Of a DNA stretch of 44,909 nucleotides, positions 33,335-42,562 are shown piece by piece. The first letter of the stretch is position 1. Every line of letters begins with the position of its first letter. The position numbers and the translations under genes are program-made. This DNA is from SMWC01 sp964466315 (GTDB lineage: Bacteria > Pseudomonadota > Gammaproteobacteria > Steroidobacterales > Rariloculaceae): positions 1 through 44,909 of the forward strand of contig CAYXNS010000019.1 of NCBI GenBank assembly GCA_964466315.1, written 5' to 3'. The notes below the pieces were generated by a model that did no database searches, had not been told where the DNA came from, and saw only the letters and a list, made by a program, of their open reading frames with translations.

Positions 33335-34582
33335 ATGAGACAGCCTTACGAATTGTCGATGGCCTTACGTTATCTGCATGCGAGCAGCCGGAGCGGGTTT
33401 ATCTCGTTTATTTCCTTAGTTTCGATGATTGGCATCGGCCTCGCCGTTGCTGTACTTAGTGTCGTGCTGTCCGTAGTGAACGGATTCGACTATGAGTTGC
33501 GGCAGAGAATTCTCGGCATCGCATCTCACGCCGCGGTCAGTGGTATTTACGATCCGCTCGAGGACTGGGAGTCGATGCGAGAAGTAGTGCTGGCGCGACC
33601 GGACGTAACCGGGGCCGCACCCTATGTGGAAGGGCAGGGACTCATTGTCTTCGGCGATACACCCGCTGGCGTGGAGGTACGGGGAATAAACCCGATGTTG
33701 GAGCAGGATGTCTCGGATCTCGGCGAACTGCTACGCGCTGGAAGCATCGAGTCGCTCCGAGAGGGGGCGTACACTATGCTCGTGGGCGCCAGTCTGGCGG
33801 CGGAACTGGATCTCGAAGTCGGTGATTCGCTCGTGTTGATCATCGCGGAGGGACGAGTGACTCCCGCGGGAGTCGTGCCGCGAATGCGGAGTTTCGAAGT
33901 CGCGGGAATCTTCGAGGCCGGAATGTACGAATACGATCGCAGTCTCGTATACGTCAATATAGCGGACGCGGCGCGATTGTATCGAACGAATGATCGACCT
34001 AATGGCCTGCGCCTTTCCGTAGATGATATCTACTCGGCCCGTCGTGTCTCGGAAGAGGTCGCCATCGAGTTCGGCGGTGGCTTCTATATCGATGATTGGA
34101 CACGTCAGCACAGTAATTTTTTTCGTTCGATCCAGATCACAAAGTCGATCATGTTCGTAATCTTCTCGATGGTAATCGCGGTGGCTGTATTCAATATCAT
34201 ATCGACGCTTGCGATGGTCGTCAGAGATAAACGCGGTGATATAGCGATCCTGCGAAGCTTCGGTGCGTCCGCGCGCAGCATTGTGGTGGTATTCGCAACG
34301 CAAGGAGCGCTTATCGGCGTGATCGGAACGGCTTTCGGTGTCGTGCTCGGTATCCTGATCTCCAGTCAGCTCGGCGTGATCGTGTCGTTTCTCGAGGCTT
34401 CTTCGGGTATGGATCTGCTGGCGGGTGAGATCTACCTCATCGACGAGTTGCCGACACAGGTGCGCTACCCAGAGGTCGCTCAGATCGGGCTCCTCGCGAT
34501 CTCTCTAGCGATTCTGGCGACGCTCTATCCCGCGATAAGCGCGGCGCGGCAGGTGCCGGCGGAGGCGTTGCGCTATGAATAG
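33335..34582 (+). CDS. lolE: Lipoprotein-releasing ABC transporter permease LolE
   Basis: Second permease of the Lol transporter, 415 aa, paralogous to the preceding gene with the same one-plus-three helix arrangement (LVSMIGIGLAVAVLSVVLSV near the N-terminus; ISTLAMVVRDKRGDIAILRS between C-terminal helices; ending PAEALRYE). The N-terminus MRQPYELSMALRYL is like LolE/LolC. LolE is assigned by exclusion and by the RDKRGDIA loop. The ATG at 33335 follows the lolC stop by 2 bp, preferred over a start at 33215 inside lolC. The stop overlaps lolD. Confidence 0.85.
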   Translation: MRQPYELSMALRYLHASSRSGFISFISLVSMIGIGLAVAVLSVVLSVVNGFDYELRQRILGIASHAAVSGIYDPLEDWESMREVVLARPDVTGAAPYVEGQGLIVFGDTPAGVEVRGINPMLEQDVSDLGELLRAGSIESLREGAYTMLVGASLAAELDLEVGDSLVLIIAEGRVTPAGVVPRMRSFEVAGIFEAGMYEYDRSLVYVNIADAARLYRTNDRPNGLRLSVDDIYSARRVSEEVAIEFGGGFYIDDWTRQHSNFFRSIQITKSIMFVIFSMVIAVAVFNIISTLAMVVRDKRGDIAILRSFGASARSIVVVFATQGALIGVIGTAFGVVLGILISSQLGVIVSFLEASSGMDLLAGEIYLIDELPTQVRYPEVAQIGLLAISLAILATLYPAISAARQVPAEALRYE

Positions 34583-35276
34583 TCCGGCGACACACGTCGA
34601 TGTCGTGCTCGAGGTGGAGGGATTGACGAAAACGTTCGAAGAGGCGGGCCAGAGCCTCGAGGTACTGTGTGGCGTCAATTTAACGGTAAGGCGCGGCGAC
34701 CGGGTGGCGATCGTCGGAGCCTCGGGTTCCGGTAAAACGACGTTGCTGCAGCTTCTCGGCGGGCTCGATGAAGCTTCGGCCGGTGAGGTGCGAGTAGCGG
34801 GGCGGTCCATGACCGGCCTCAGTAATTCCGAGCGTGGCCTGCTACGTAACCATTCCCTGGGATTCGTTTATCAATTCCATCATCTTCTCCCCGAATTCAG
34901 CGCGTTGGAGAATGTTGCGATGCCGCTGCTGGTTCGCGGCGAGAAGCCAGATGTGGCGGTACGTCGTGCGGAAGCTCTTCTGTCTCGAGTGGGGTTGGCG
35001 GAACGCCTGAACCACCGGCCGGGGAAATTATCGGGCGGCGAGCGGCAGAGGACTGCGGTCGCTCGGGCGCTCGTGACAGAACCGGACGTCGTATTGGCGG
35101 ACGAACCGACGGGCAACCTCGATCGCCCGACAGGTACGCGGGTGTTCGAGTTGATGCTGCAACTCAACGCCGATCTCGGCACTAGCCTCGTGGTGGTCAC
35201 GCACGATCCAGATCTTGCATCCCGCATGGATCGCATCCTCGAACTCAAAGACGGCGTCTTACGCTCGGTCGAGTGA
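34575..35276 (+). CDS. lolD: Lipoprotein-releasing ABC transporter ATP-binding protein LolD
   Basis: Cytoplasmic ATPase powering LolCE, 233 aa, the same length as in E. coli. Motifs: Walker A GASGSGKTTLLQLLGGLD, Q-loop FVYQFHHLLPEFSALENV (typical of LolD/MacB ATPases), signature LSGGERQRTAVARAL, Walker B VVLADEPTGNLD, and the switch His in VVVTHDPDLA. The ATG overlaps the lolE stop by 8 bp, and its own stop overlaps a short following GTG frame. Confidence 0.95.
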   Translation: MNSPATHVDVVLEVEGLTKTFEEAGQSLEVLCGVNLTVRRGDRVAIVGASGSGKTTLLQLLGGLDEASAGEVRVAGRSMTGLSNSERGLLRNHSLGFVYQFHHLLPEFSALENVAMPLLVRGEKPDVAVRRAEALLSRVGLAERLNHRPGKLSGGERQRTAVARALVTEPDVVLADEPTGNLDRPTGTRVFELMLQLNADLGTSLVVVTHDPDLASRMDRILELKDGVLRSVE

Positions 35277-35431
35277 TCCCGGCGCTGTCGGGAATACGAG
35301 CATCCGATCTTACGGTGGTTGCCGGCGCAGCGATGCTTGGCTCGCTGCTCATGCACCAACTCTCCGCACCGACGACGGCGGCGCTATTGGCACAGGTACG
35401 TCCGCAAGATTTCTGGTTAATCTCTCGTTAG
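35273..35431 (+). pseudogene. 52-aa reading frame, possible comEC 5' remnant
   Basis: A GTG overlapping the lolD stop (GTGA) opens a 52-codon frame with a hydrophobic segment (LTVVAGAAMLGSLLMHQL) and a stop at 35429-35431. In pseudomonads and many relatives the competence channel gene comEC lies between the lol genes and exbB, and its product begins with membrane helices; here only this fragment fits in the gap. It may be the 5' end of a deleted comEC, or a small membrane protein, or noise. I cannot match it to a family with confidence. Confidence 0.3.
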
Positions 35432-35473
35432 CGCGTTATAGTTCGCCACTTATCGGGGACTTACGGGTTCTAC

Positions 35474-36130
35474 ATGCTGGAGATTGTGCAGGCCGGCGGT
35501 TGGCTGATGCTGCCGATAATTGCGTGCTCCGTTGTAGCGACTGCGATCATTCTGGAGCGGCTCTGGACTCTACAGCCCACTCGCGTATTGCCGAAGGATC
35601 TGACGGCCGAAGTTTGGCAATGGGTCAAGAGCGACCAACTCGATCGCCAGCACATTCAATCCCTCCATCAGAGTTCGCCTCTCGGACAGATTCTCGCGGC
35701 GGGCCTGTCGAACCGGGAACTGGGTCGCGATGTGGTTAAAGAGAACGTCGAAGACACCGGTCGCCACGTTGTCCATGAGCTCGAACGTTACCTCAATCCT
35801 CTCGGGACCATTGCCGCTGTTTCGCCGTTGCTGGGTCTGTTGGGTACCGTCATCGGCATGGTGAAGGTATTTGCCGCCATTACCGTTCACGGCGTCGGTA
35901 ATCCGGGTGTGTTGGCCGGGGGGATCTCCGAAGCACTGATTACGACTGCCGCGGGCCTGACTGTCGCGATACCTTCTTTGATTGGCTATCGTTACCTTCG
36001 CGGCAGGGTAGACGGGCTCGTCGTTCGGATGGAGAAGGAGGCGATGAAGTTCTTGGAAGCCTTGGTGCAGCATCAGTCCTCGGATACCACGGAAGATGAA
36101 GCTTCAGAGCCGCTCCAAAGAAGCGCCTGA
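35474..36130 (+). CDS. exbB: MotA/TolQ/ExbB family proton channel protein
   Basis: Inner-membrane proton-channel subunit, 218 aa, forming with ExbD a proton-driven motor for envelope processes. One N-terminal helix (GGWLMLPIIACSVVATAIIL), a cytoplasmic helical region, and two helices near the C-terminus (LNPLGTIAAVSPLLGLLGTV and GISEALITTAAGLTVAIPSL, the family's most conserved part) are visible. No tonB is nearby, so which energy-coupled system it serves is open. exbD overlaps its last 35 bp. The position before msbA-lpxK-kdsB matches pseudomonads. Confidence 0.9.
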   Translation: MLEIVQAGGWLMLPIIACSVVATAIILERLWTLQPTRVLPKDLTAEVWQWVKSDQLDRQHIQSLHQSSPLGQILAAGLSNRELGRDVVKENVEDTGRHVVHELERYLNPLGTIAAVSPLLGLLGTVIGMVKVFAAITVHGVGNPGVLAGGISEALITTAAGLTVAIPSLIGYRYLRGRVDGLVVRMEKEAMKFLEALVQHQSSDTTEDEASEPLQRSA

Positions 36131-36518
36131 GATCAATCTGACGTCTCTGATAGACGTCGTCCTCCTGTTATTGGTCTTCTTTATGGTGTCGACGAGCTTC
36201 GTACGCGAAGCCGAGATAAGCCTGCGTCTTCCACAGGCAGAAGCACCGACTTCGCCGAATACTCTCGATGAGGTATTGGATATCACGATTACGCGGACCG
36301 GTAGTTATATCGTCAATGGGCGCCCACTCATCAACAATCAGCGGCGTACGTTACGGGCGGCGATCAAGAGGCTCATGGGTGAGACGCGAAATCTTCCGGT
36401 GATCATCAAAGCAGATGCCGAGGCGACTCACCAGGCCGTGGTCACCGCGATGGACGTCGTCGGACAGCTTGGCTTCGTGCAAATCAATATCGCGACGGTG
36501 ACGCCACCGGAGGCCTGA
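36096..36518 (+). CDS. exbD: ExbD/TolR family biopolymer transport protein
   Basis: Partner of ExbB, 140 aa, with one membrane helix (VVLLLLVFFMVSTSF) after the conserved PEINLTSLID, whose Asp is the proton-carrying residue of the family, and a periplasmic domain. The ATG lies inside the 3' end of exbB (35-bp overlap), which fits translational coupling and stoichiometric assembly. msbA starts 5 bp after its stop. Confidence 0.92.
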   Translation: MKLQSRSKEAPEINLTSLIDVVLLLLVFFMVSTSFVREAEISLRLPQAEAPTSPNTLDEVLDITITRTGSYIVNGRPLINNQRRTLRAAIKRLMGETRNLPVIIKADAEATHQAVVTAMDVVGQLGFVQINIATVTPPEA

Positions 36519-36523
36519 TCTTC

Positions 36524-38269
36524 ATGGTATCGCTCCTGGATTCCGGTGCCGTCACCGTCTACCGTCGGCTGACCAGCTACGTCACGCCCCACTGGCGGGT
36601 GATCGCCGTCGCGATAGTCGCGATGTTGTTCTACTCGGCCGCAAATGGCGTGGTGCCCTTCATCATGCGCGACGTGATAGAGACGCTCAGCGATGTCGGG
36701 CGTGGTGGCGGGACCTATATTCCTCTGATCTTGCTCGTGACATTCGCGGTTCGGGGAAGCACGGACTTCATTGCTGTCTACGGTCTGGGATGGCTTGGAC
36801 GGCGCGTCATTCGAGATCTGCGCGGCGACGTCTTTCAACAATACACGGAGCTTCCCGGTCATTATTTCGATCAGGAGTCCTCGGGGATACTGATCTCGAA
36901 GCTCACGTATAACACCGAGCAGGTAGCGGAAGCGATTTCCAACGCGCTTGTCATAGCGGTCAGAGATACCCTCACTATAGTCGTACTAGTGGGGGTGATG
37001 ATCTACTACAGTCCGACGCTCACGATCCTCGTCTTTATCACTGCGCCGGTCATCGCTTTCCTGGTAAGCGTTATGAGTAAGGCGTTCAGGCGTTACAGCG
37101 CTCGCATTCAGGCGTCGATGGGCGATGCGACCCGCGTGACCGAGGAGGCGTTATCCGGCCAGCAAATCGTCAAAATCTTCGAAGGCCAGGACTATGAGCG
37201 CCGGCAATTCGAGGCGATCAATTGCCGCAACTACAAAGTGAATCTCAAGCTCGTTGCTACGCGTGCAGCGGGTGATGCGCTAACCCAGTACACACTTGCA
37301 ATTGGCGTTGCCGCAATCATCTGGGTCGCGTTTTCCGATCGACTGGCTGCAACCCTTGATGCACCGATCTTCATGGGATTTTTAACGGCCATGGCCGTGT
37401 TATTGGCGCCACTGAAGCGACTCATCAACATCAATGTCGGACTACAGAAGGGAATCGCGGCCGGAGAGAGCCTCTTCGAGATCCTGGATGAGCCAGCCGA
37501 GACAGACACGGGCTCCGTCAGCATCTATCGGGCCAGTGGCGATATCGAGTTCCGCAACGTTACCTTCACCTACGACCCTGCCAAGGGACAAGTGCTCAGA
37601 GACGTCTCCATGAGTACGGCTGCGGGAAGTACCACCGCGATCGTCGGCCGGTCGGGCAGTGGCAAGACTACGCTCGTGGGCTTGTTACCGAGGTTCTACG
37701 ACGTCGAAGCCGGAAGCGTGCTGTTGGACGGCACGGATATACGAGACTACCGATTAAAGGATCTCCGCCGGCAGATCAGCCTCGTCAGCCAGGACGTCGT
37801 GCTATTCAACGATACGATCGCCAACAACATCGCTTACGGTGCTCTGGCGGATTCTTCACGTGCTGAGATCGAGGCGGCCGCGGAGGCGGCTCATGTGGCG
37901 GCATTCGCCAAGGATCTACCGGAGGGTCTGGAGACCCACGTCGGAGAGCGCGGTATTCTGCTGTCCGGCGGCCAGCGGCAAAGGATTGCGATCGCCAGAG
38001 CGCTGCTGAAGGACGCACCTGTTTTAATACTCGACGAGGCAACCTCCGCACTGGATACGGAGTCGGAACGTGGAATCCAGGCAGCGCTCGCGAACCTGAT
38101 GCAGGGAAGGACGACATTGGTCATCGCACACCGCTTATCGACCGTCGAGAACGCTGACTGCATCATCGTGATAAAAGATGGCACCATTGTCGAGCAAGGT
38201 ACGCACGAAGAGTTACTGTCACTGGACGGTTACTATGGCGGGCTGCACCGAATGCAATTCACCGTCTGA
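36524..38269 (+). CDS. msbA: Lipid A export ATP-binding/permease protein MsbA
   Basis: Homodimeric ABC exporter flipping lipid A-core across the inner membrane, 581 aa (E. coli 582). Six membrane helices in the N-terminal half precede an ATPase domain: Walker A GRSGSGKTTL, Q-loop ISLVSQDVVLFNDTIANNIAYG, signature LLSGGQRQRIAIARAL, Walker B VLILDEATSALD, and the His of IAHRLSTVENAD. It is followed by lpxK after 11 bp, the conserved lipid A gene pair. Confidence 0.95.
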   Translation: MVSLLDSGAVTVYRRLTSYVTPHWRVIAVAIVAMLFYSAANGVVPFIMRDVIETLSDVGRGGGTYIPLILLVTFAVRGSTDFIAVYGLGWLGRRVIRDLRGDVFQQYTELPGHYFDQESSGILISKLTYNTEQVAEAISNALVIAVRDTLTIVVLVGVMIYYSPTLTILVFITAPVIAFLVSVMSKAFRRYSARIQASMGDATRVTEEALSGQQIVKIFEGQDYERRQFEAINCRNYKVNLKLVATRAAGDALTQYTLAIGVAAIIWVAFSDRLAATLDAPIFMGFLTAMAVLLAPLKRLININVGLQKGIAAGESLFEILDEPAETDTGSVSIYRASGDIEFRNVTFTYDPAKGQVLRDVSMSTAAGSTTAIVGRSGSGKTTLVGLLPRFYDVEAGSVLLDGTDIRDYRLKDLRRQISLVSQDVVLFNDTIANNIAYGALADSSRAEIEAAAEAAHVAAFAKDLPEGLETHVGERGILLSGGQRQRIAIARALLKDAPVLILDEATSALDTESERGIQAALANLMQGRTTLVIAHRLSTVENADCIIVIKDGTIVEQGTHEELLSLDGYYGGLHRMQFTV

Positions 38270-38280
38270 GGACTCTTGAA

Positions 38281-39285
38281 GTGCGATTGCTACTGGTGCG
38301 TCTGCTCGAGTGGACCTGGTACGAGCCGAACCCGCTGAAGTGGCTGCTGTGGCCTCTGAGTTGGCTCTATCGGGCGATCGTGGGACTCCGCGCGGCCGCC
38401 TATGGGTGCGGCTTGATAGCGGTTACCGAGCTGCCGGTTCCAGTCATCGTCGTCGGAAATATTTCCGTGGGCGGGACGGGCAAGACGCCCTGCGTGATCT
38501 GGCTGGCGCGGGAGCTCAAGGCAGGCGGTTATCGAGTCGGTATCGTCAGTCGGGGTTATGGCGGGACGGCTGAGGACTGGCCACAGCCGGTCCAATCCAA
38601 CAGCGACCCGTTCGTCGTCGGGGATGAGCCGGTTCTCATCGCTCGAGCGACCGGATGCCTCGTGACCGTTGGGCCCGATCGCGTGATAGCGGCGCAGAGT
38701 CTGCTCGATCGGGAAGAGGTCGATGTATTATTGTGCGATGATGGCTTGCAACATCATGGGTTGGGGCGAGACTTTGAAATCGCGGTCGTCGATGGGCGGC
38801 GCGGTCTAGGTAATGGTATTTGCCTGCCCGCCGGGCCCCTTCGCGAGCCGGAGGCTCGCTTGCACACCGTCGATGTGGTTCTCGTCAATGGTGCCGGTGA
38901 ATGGCAATATCCCAATGCGTTGACTCTGTCTCTGGTGCCGCGTCGCGTCTATCCGTTAACCGGCGGGCTGGAGAGATCGTTGGCTGATTTTCGCGGTGAG
39001 CGAGTGCATGCCGTCGCCGGTATAGGTAACCCGCAACGTTTCTTCGAGCTCTTGGAAGAATCGGGTCTCGTGGTTACGGGGCATCCGCATGCGGACCACG
39101 CGCGCCTTGAGCCTGAGGATCTGCAGTTTCGCGATAAACTCCCGATACTGATCACGGAGAAGGACGAGGTGAGGTGCCATTCATTTGCCGCGGACGATGT
39201 CTGGTGCGTTGCGGTAGAGATGAGGTTCGATGCGAATCACGGTGAACGCTTGATGCAGCGAGTATTAGAGGTCATCGAATCGTGA
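38281..39285 (+). CDS. lpxK: Tetraacyldisaccharide 4'-kinase
   Basis: Phosphorylates lipid A disaccharide at the 4' position on the inner-membrane face, 334 aa. A single N-terminal hydrophobic stretch anchors it (LKWLLWPLSWLYRAIVGLRA). The P-loop ISVGGTGKTP and the DDGLQHHGLGRDFEIAVVDG segment (conserved D-D-G-x-Q-H) are hallmark features. The start is GTG at 38281; the stop overlaps kdsB (GTGA). The small Trm112-like gene often found between lpxK and kdsB is absent. Confidence 0.95.
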   Translation: MRLLLVRLLEWTWYEPNPLKWLLWPLSWLYRAIVGLRAAAYGCGLIAVTELPVPVIVVGNISVGGTGKTPCVIWLARELKAGGYRVGIVSRGYGGTAEDWPQPVQSNSDPFVVGDEPVLIARATGCLVTVGPDRVIAAQSLLDREEVDVLLCDDGLQHHGLGRDFEIAVVDGRRGLGNGICLPAGPLREPEARLHTVDVVLVNGAGEWQYPNALTLSLVPRRVYPLTGGLERSLADFRGERVHAVAGIGNPQRFFELLEESGLVVTGHPHADHARLEPEDLQFRDKLPILITEKDEVRCHSFAADDVWCVAVEMRFDANHGERLMQRVLEVIES

Positions 39286-40022
39286 CCACGGAATTTATCG
39301 CCGTCATTCCCGCGCGTTTCGGCTCGACCCGTTTGCCGGGAAAACCTCTGGTCGATATCGGTGGCCGGCCGATGATCGCGTGGGTCTACGAACGGGCGCT
39401 TCAAAGTGGCGCTCTCGATGTGCTCGTCGCAACGGATGACGAACGCATCGCCGCGGCGTGTCGAGACTTTGGCGCAGCGGTCGAAATGACGGGTTCAAAT
39501 CATGAGAATGGTACCGATCGAATCGCGGCAGTAGCGGAACGCCTGAAATGGGCCGACGAGACGATAGTCGTCAACGTGCAGGGTGACGAACCGCTGCTGC
39601 CGCCCTCACTCGTGTCTCAAGTGGCGGCGTTGTTGAGCGATGACCCGGAAGCGGCGATCGCAACGCTGGCGACGCCCGTTCGATTGCACGATGAATGGCG
39701 GGATCCGAATCTCGCTCGCGTAGTCGTGGCTCGTGATGGCCGGGCACTCTACTTCAGCCGCGCACCCATACCCTGGCCGCGCGACGGCGGCACACCGCCC
39801 GCGCTTCGTCACATCGGCCTCTATGCGTATCGGGTATCCGCGCTGAGGGAAATTGCCGCCACCCCACCCTGTGAGCTGGAACAACTCGAACGGCTCGAAC
39901 AACTGCGCGCGTTGTGGCTCGGCATGAAGGTCATCGTCGCGGAGGCCTGCGAGGCACCGCCTAGAGGTGTCGATACAGAGGCCGATCTTGAAGCCGCGAG
40001 GGAGCAGTTGTCGACGGGTTGA
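39282..40022 (+). CDS. kdsB: 3-deoxy-manno-octulosonate cytidylyltransferase
   Basis: Activates KDO with CTP to CMP-KDO for LPS inner core synthesis, 246 aa. The N-terminal IPARFGSTRLPGKPLVDIGG nucleotide-binding loop and NVQGDEPLLPPSLV are family signatures; YFSRAPIPWPRDG and the HIGLYAYRVSALREIA segment follow. It begins on a GTG overlapping the lpxK stop, so lpxK and kdsB are probably coupled. The gene after it is unrelated to LPS. Confidence 0.96.
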   Translation: MTTEFIAVIPARFGSTRLPGKPLVDIGGRPMIAWVYERALQSGALDVLVATDDERIAAACRDFGAAVEMTGSNHENGTDRIAAVAERLKWADETIVVNVQGDEPLLPPSLVSQVAALLSDDPEAAIATLATPVRLHDEWRDPNLARVVVARDGRALYFSRAPIPWPRDGGTPPALRHIGLYAYRVSALREIAATPPCELEQLERLEQLRALWLGMKVIVAEACEAPPRGVDTEADLEAAREQLSTG

Positions 40023-40127
40023 ATCGCTCGCGTCTCGTTCTAATTCAGGCCGATTCGGTTTAAGCTGTGCGCTCATCTGACAGAGGTTCACGCGTCCCGA
40101 GAACGGCCGTAATGTGGGGGGTGATAC

Positions 40128-42530
40128 ATGGCATATACACTGCTTGGCAATGATTTCGTTCCGCCTGACGTCCGCGGCAAGCTAACGGGTCAAGCGAAAT
40201 ACGCGGAAGATTTTCGCGCCGAGGGAATGTTGTTCTGCCGTCTGCTGGTCAGCCCTTTACCGCACGCCCGCGTGGCCAGTATCGACGTATCCGAGGCGCT
40301 CGCGATGGAGGGCGTCGTCGCCGTCCTGACGGCGAATGATGTGCCGGCCACGCCCGCCCCCGCGACGCCGATCCTGAGTAATGAACCGCTGTACGTCGGC
40401 GAGCCGGTCCTCGCGGTCGCCGCCGTTGACGAGACCACGGCACAGGACGCGATCGACAGAATCGTGATCGAGTTCGAGCCGCTTCCGTTCACCTTCGATC
40501 CACTCGAGAGCCTCTATCCTGGCGGGCCCAGCGCGCGCAGCGATGGCAATGTGGCCGGTCGAGGAATGTCACCGCAGACCATCAGGTGGACGGCTCGCGA
40601 TTTCGCTGCCGAACCCGAAGGCGTGCTGCCGATGGGGCAGCCGACCGAAGAGTGGCTCTACGGTGATCTGGATGCCGGTTTCGAGAGCGCTGCCCTGGTG
40701 CTCGATGAGACCTTCGTTACGGCGGGGCTCTCGCATCAATGCATGGAACCCCGTACATCGATGGCGTACTGGGAGAACGGCCGGTGCCACGTTCACGGCT
40801 CATCTCAGAGCCAGGCGTCGATGATGCCGGGCTTGGCGGCCTTGCTCGAGATCGATCTCGAGAACGTGGTCTACATCGCCGAGTACTGCGGCGGCGGCTT
40901 CGGGTCGAAGGGCAGCCCTTATCCATCCATGGCCATTCCCGCGCTCATGAGCCGCCGGACCGGGCGGCCCGTCATGCTGCGTATGAGTCGCGCGGAGGAG
41001 TACGGGCTCGGTACGGCTCGAGCGGGTTTCCAGGGACGCCTGCGTATGGGATTCCGCGACGACGGCCGCGTCACTGCGGTAGATCTCTACATCGTACAGG
41101 AGAACGGCCCGCACACGGGTTGGAGCGATCTCGGCTCGGCGGCAGGCTCTATCTCCATTCTCTATCAACCGCTCGCGATGCGTTACCGGGGGATCACGGT
41201 AGAGACCAACACGCCGCCACGCGGACCGCAGCGCGGGCCCGGGCAGAACCAGATTGCTGCTGCCGTTGAGCCCATCCTGGATAAGGCCGCTCGTGAACTC
41301 GGGTTGGATCAGGTTGCGATAAGGCGTATCAATGCCGCGGATAATGACGGTACCTACAATGGCGATCAGGGACCGATCACGAGCGCCTATCAAGGTGATG
41401 CGCTCGATCAGGGCGCCGAAGCGTTCAACTGGGCAGAGAGACGAGCGCGTAGCGGGCAGCGGCAGGGGTCCAAGGTCATCGGCGTCGGTGTCGGCCAGGC
41501 GTTCCATTCGGCCGGTCGAAACGGCTACGATGGACTGGTACGCCTAACGCCGGACGGCAAGCTGCATATCCACAGCGGCGCAGGGAATCTCGGGACCTAC
41601 TCCTACGCAGTGACATCGCGCGTCGCTGCAGAAGTGCTGAAATGCGACTGGGATAGCTGCGTTATCCATCGCGGTGACAGCCGTCGGTCTCTGCCCTGGA
41701 GCCCGACACAGACCGGCAGCAATACTTCGTTCACGATGACGCGTACTAACTACGTGGCAGCGATGGACGCGCTCCAAAAACTAAAACAGATCGCTGCGAT
41801 GGACCTCGGCGGATCATCCGACGATTATGACATCGTCGATGAAGCGGTTTATCTGAAATCAGACGAGAGTGTGCGCCTTACTTATGCCGACGCGGCTCAG
41901 CGCGCGATAGAACTCGGCCGCACCTATTCCGCCGAAGAGCTGCCGTCAGACATTCACGACGTCACGAGATTGGCGGCAGCAGGTATCGCGGGCACGGGCC
42001 TGATCGGTATCGCCAAGGACATGTTGCGGCATGACGCCACGGTTCCGGCAATCGCTGCGGGCTTTATCGAGATCGAGCTCGATTTGGAGACGGGTAAATA
42101 CGAGATTCTGGACTACATCGGCGTCGCTGATTGCGGCACCATACTTCACCCGCAGAGTCTGGCGAACCAGGTCAAGGGCGGTGCCGTCATGGGAATCGGA
42201 ATGGCTGTTTCGGAACGTCATATCTACGATCCACAGAACGGCCTGCCGGCCAATGTCACCTTCCATCAAAGCAAGCCACCTTCCTATCTGGATGTCCCTG
42301 CCGAGATGGACTGGGCCGCCGTCGACGTCGCGGACCCGCAAAACCCCGTCGGCGCGAAAGGTATTGGCGAGCCGGTTGCGGGCTGTGCCACCGCTGCGCT
42401 GCTATGCGCGATATCGGATGCGTTGAACGGACACTACTTCAATCGTTCTCCGGTCGTGCCCGATATGATCGTGAACGCGGCTGCGGGGCGGGAACAGTCC
42501 CATGGGCCCCTGCAGGTCAACACGGCTTGA
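40128..42530 (+). CDS. Xanthine dehydrogenase-family molybdopterin-binding subunit (orphan)
   Basis: Large catalytic subunit type of molybdenum hydroxylases (xanthine oxidase family), 800 aa. The N-terminal Ald_Xan_dh_C-like domain spans about 15-130 (LTGQAKYAEDFRAEGMLFCR), followed by the Mo-cofactor-binding domain: YCGGGFGSKG, NTPPRGPQRGPGQNQIA, and the active-site base Glu748 in GAKGIGEPVAGC. No twin-arginine signal is seen, so it is probably cytoplasmic. The genes for the Fe-S and FAD subunits, usually adjacent, are not in the neighbourhood, and the substrate cannot be told. A GGGGGG run lies just before the ATG. It stands alone between kdsB and a phosphatase gene, 105 bp after kdsB. Confidence 0.88.
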   Translation: MAYTLLGNDFVPPDVRGKLTGQAKYAEDFRAEGMLFCRLLVSPLPHARVASIDVSEALAMEGVVAVLTANDVPATPAPATPILSNEPLYVGEPVLAVAAVDETTAQDAIDRIVIEFEPLPFTFDPLESLYPGGPSARSDGNVAGRGMSPQTIRWTARDFAAEPEGVLPMGQPTEEWLYGDLDAGFESAALVLDETFVTAGLSHQCMEPRTSMAYWENGRCHVHGSSQSQASMMPGLAALLEIDLENVVYIAEYCGGGFGSKGSPYPSMAIPALMSRRTGRPVMLRMSRAEEYGLGTARAGFQGRLRMGFRDDGRVTAVDLYIVQENGPHTGWSDLGSAAGSISILYQPLAMRYRGITVETNTPPRGPQRGPGQNQIAAAVEPILDKAARELGLDQVAIRRINAADNDGTYNGDQGPITSAYQGDALDQGAEAFNWAERRARSGQRQGSKVIGVGVGQAFHSAGRNGYDGLVRLTPDGKLHIHSGAGNLGTYSYAVTSRVAAEVLKCDWDSCVIHRGDSRRSLPWSPTQTGSNTSFTMTRTNYVAAMDALQKLKQIAAMDLGGSSDDYDIVDEAVYLKSDESVRLTYADAAQRAIELGRTYSAEELPSDIHDVTRLAAAGIAGTGLIGIAKDMLRHDATVPAIAAGFIEIELDLETGKYEILDYIGVADCGTILHPQSLANQVKGGAVMGIGMAVSERHIYDPQNGLPANVTFHQSKPPSYLDVPAEMDWAAVDVADPQNPVGAKGIGEPVAGCATAALLCAISDALNGHYFNRSPVVPDMIVNAAAGREQSHGPLQVNTA

Positions 42531-42562
42531 GCTGTGCGGCGGCTCGTTCGACTTCGACATTG

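Noticed and set aside
35215..35739. 174-aa plus-strand ORF across the lolD-exbB gap
   Set aside because: It overlaps lolD and exbB in other frames, is rich in Ser/Arg/Gly as expected for shadow frames, and matches no family.
42131..42562. Upstream extension of the phosphatase reading frame (to 328 aa)
   Set aside because: It lies entirely in another frame of the hydroxylase gene; the translation before the ATG at 42563 shows no domain and is low-complexity.
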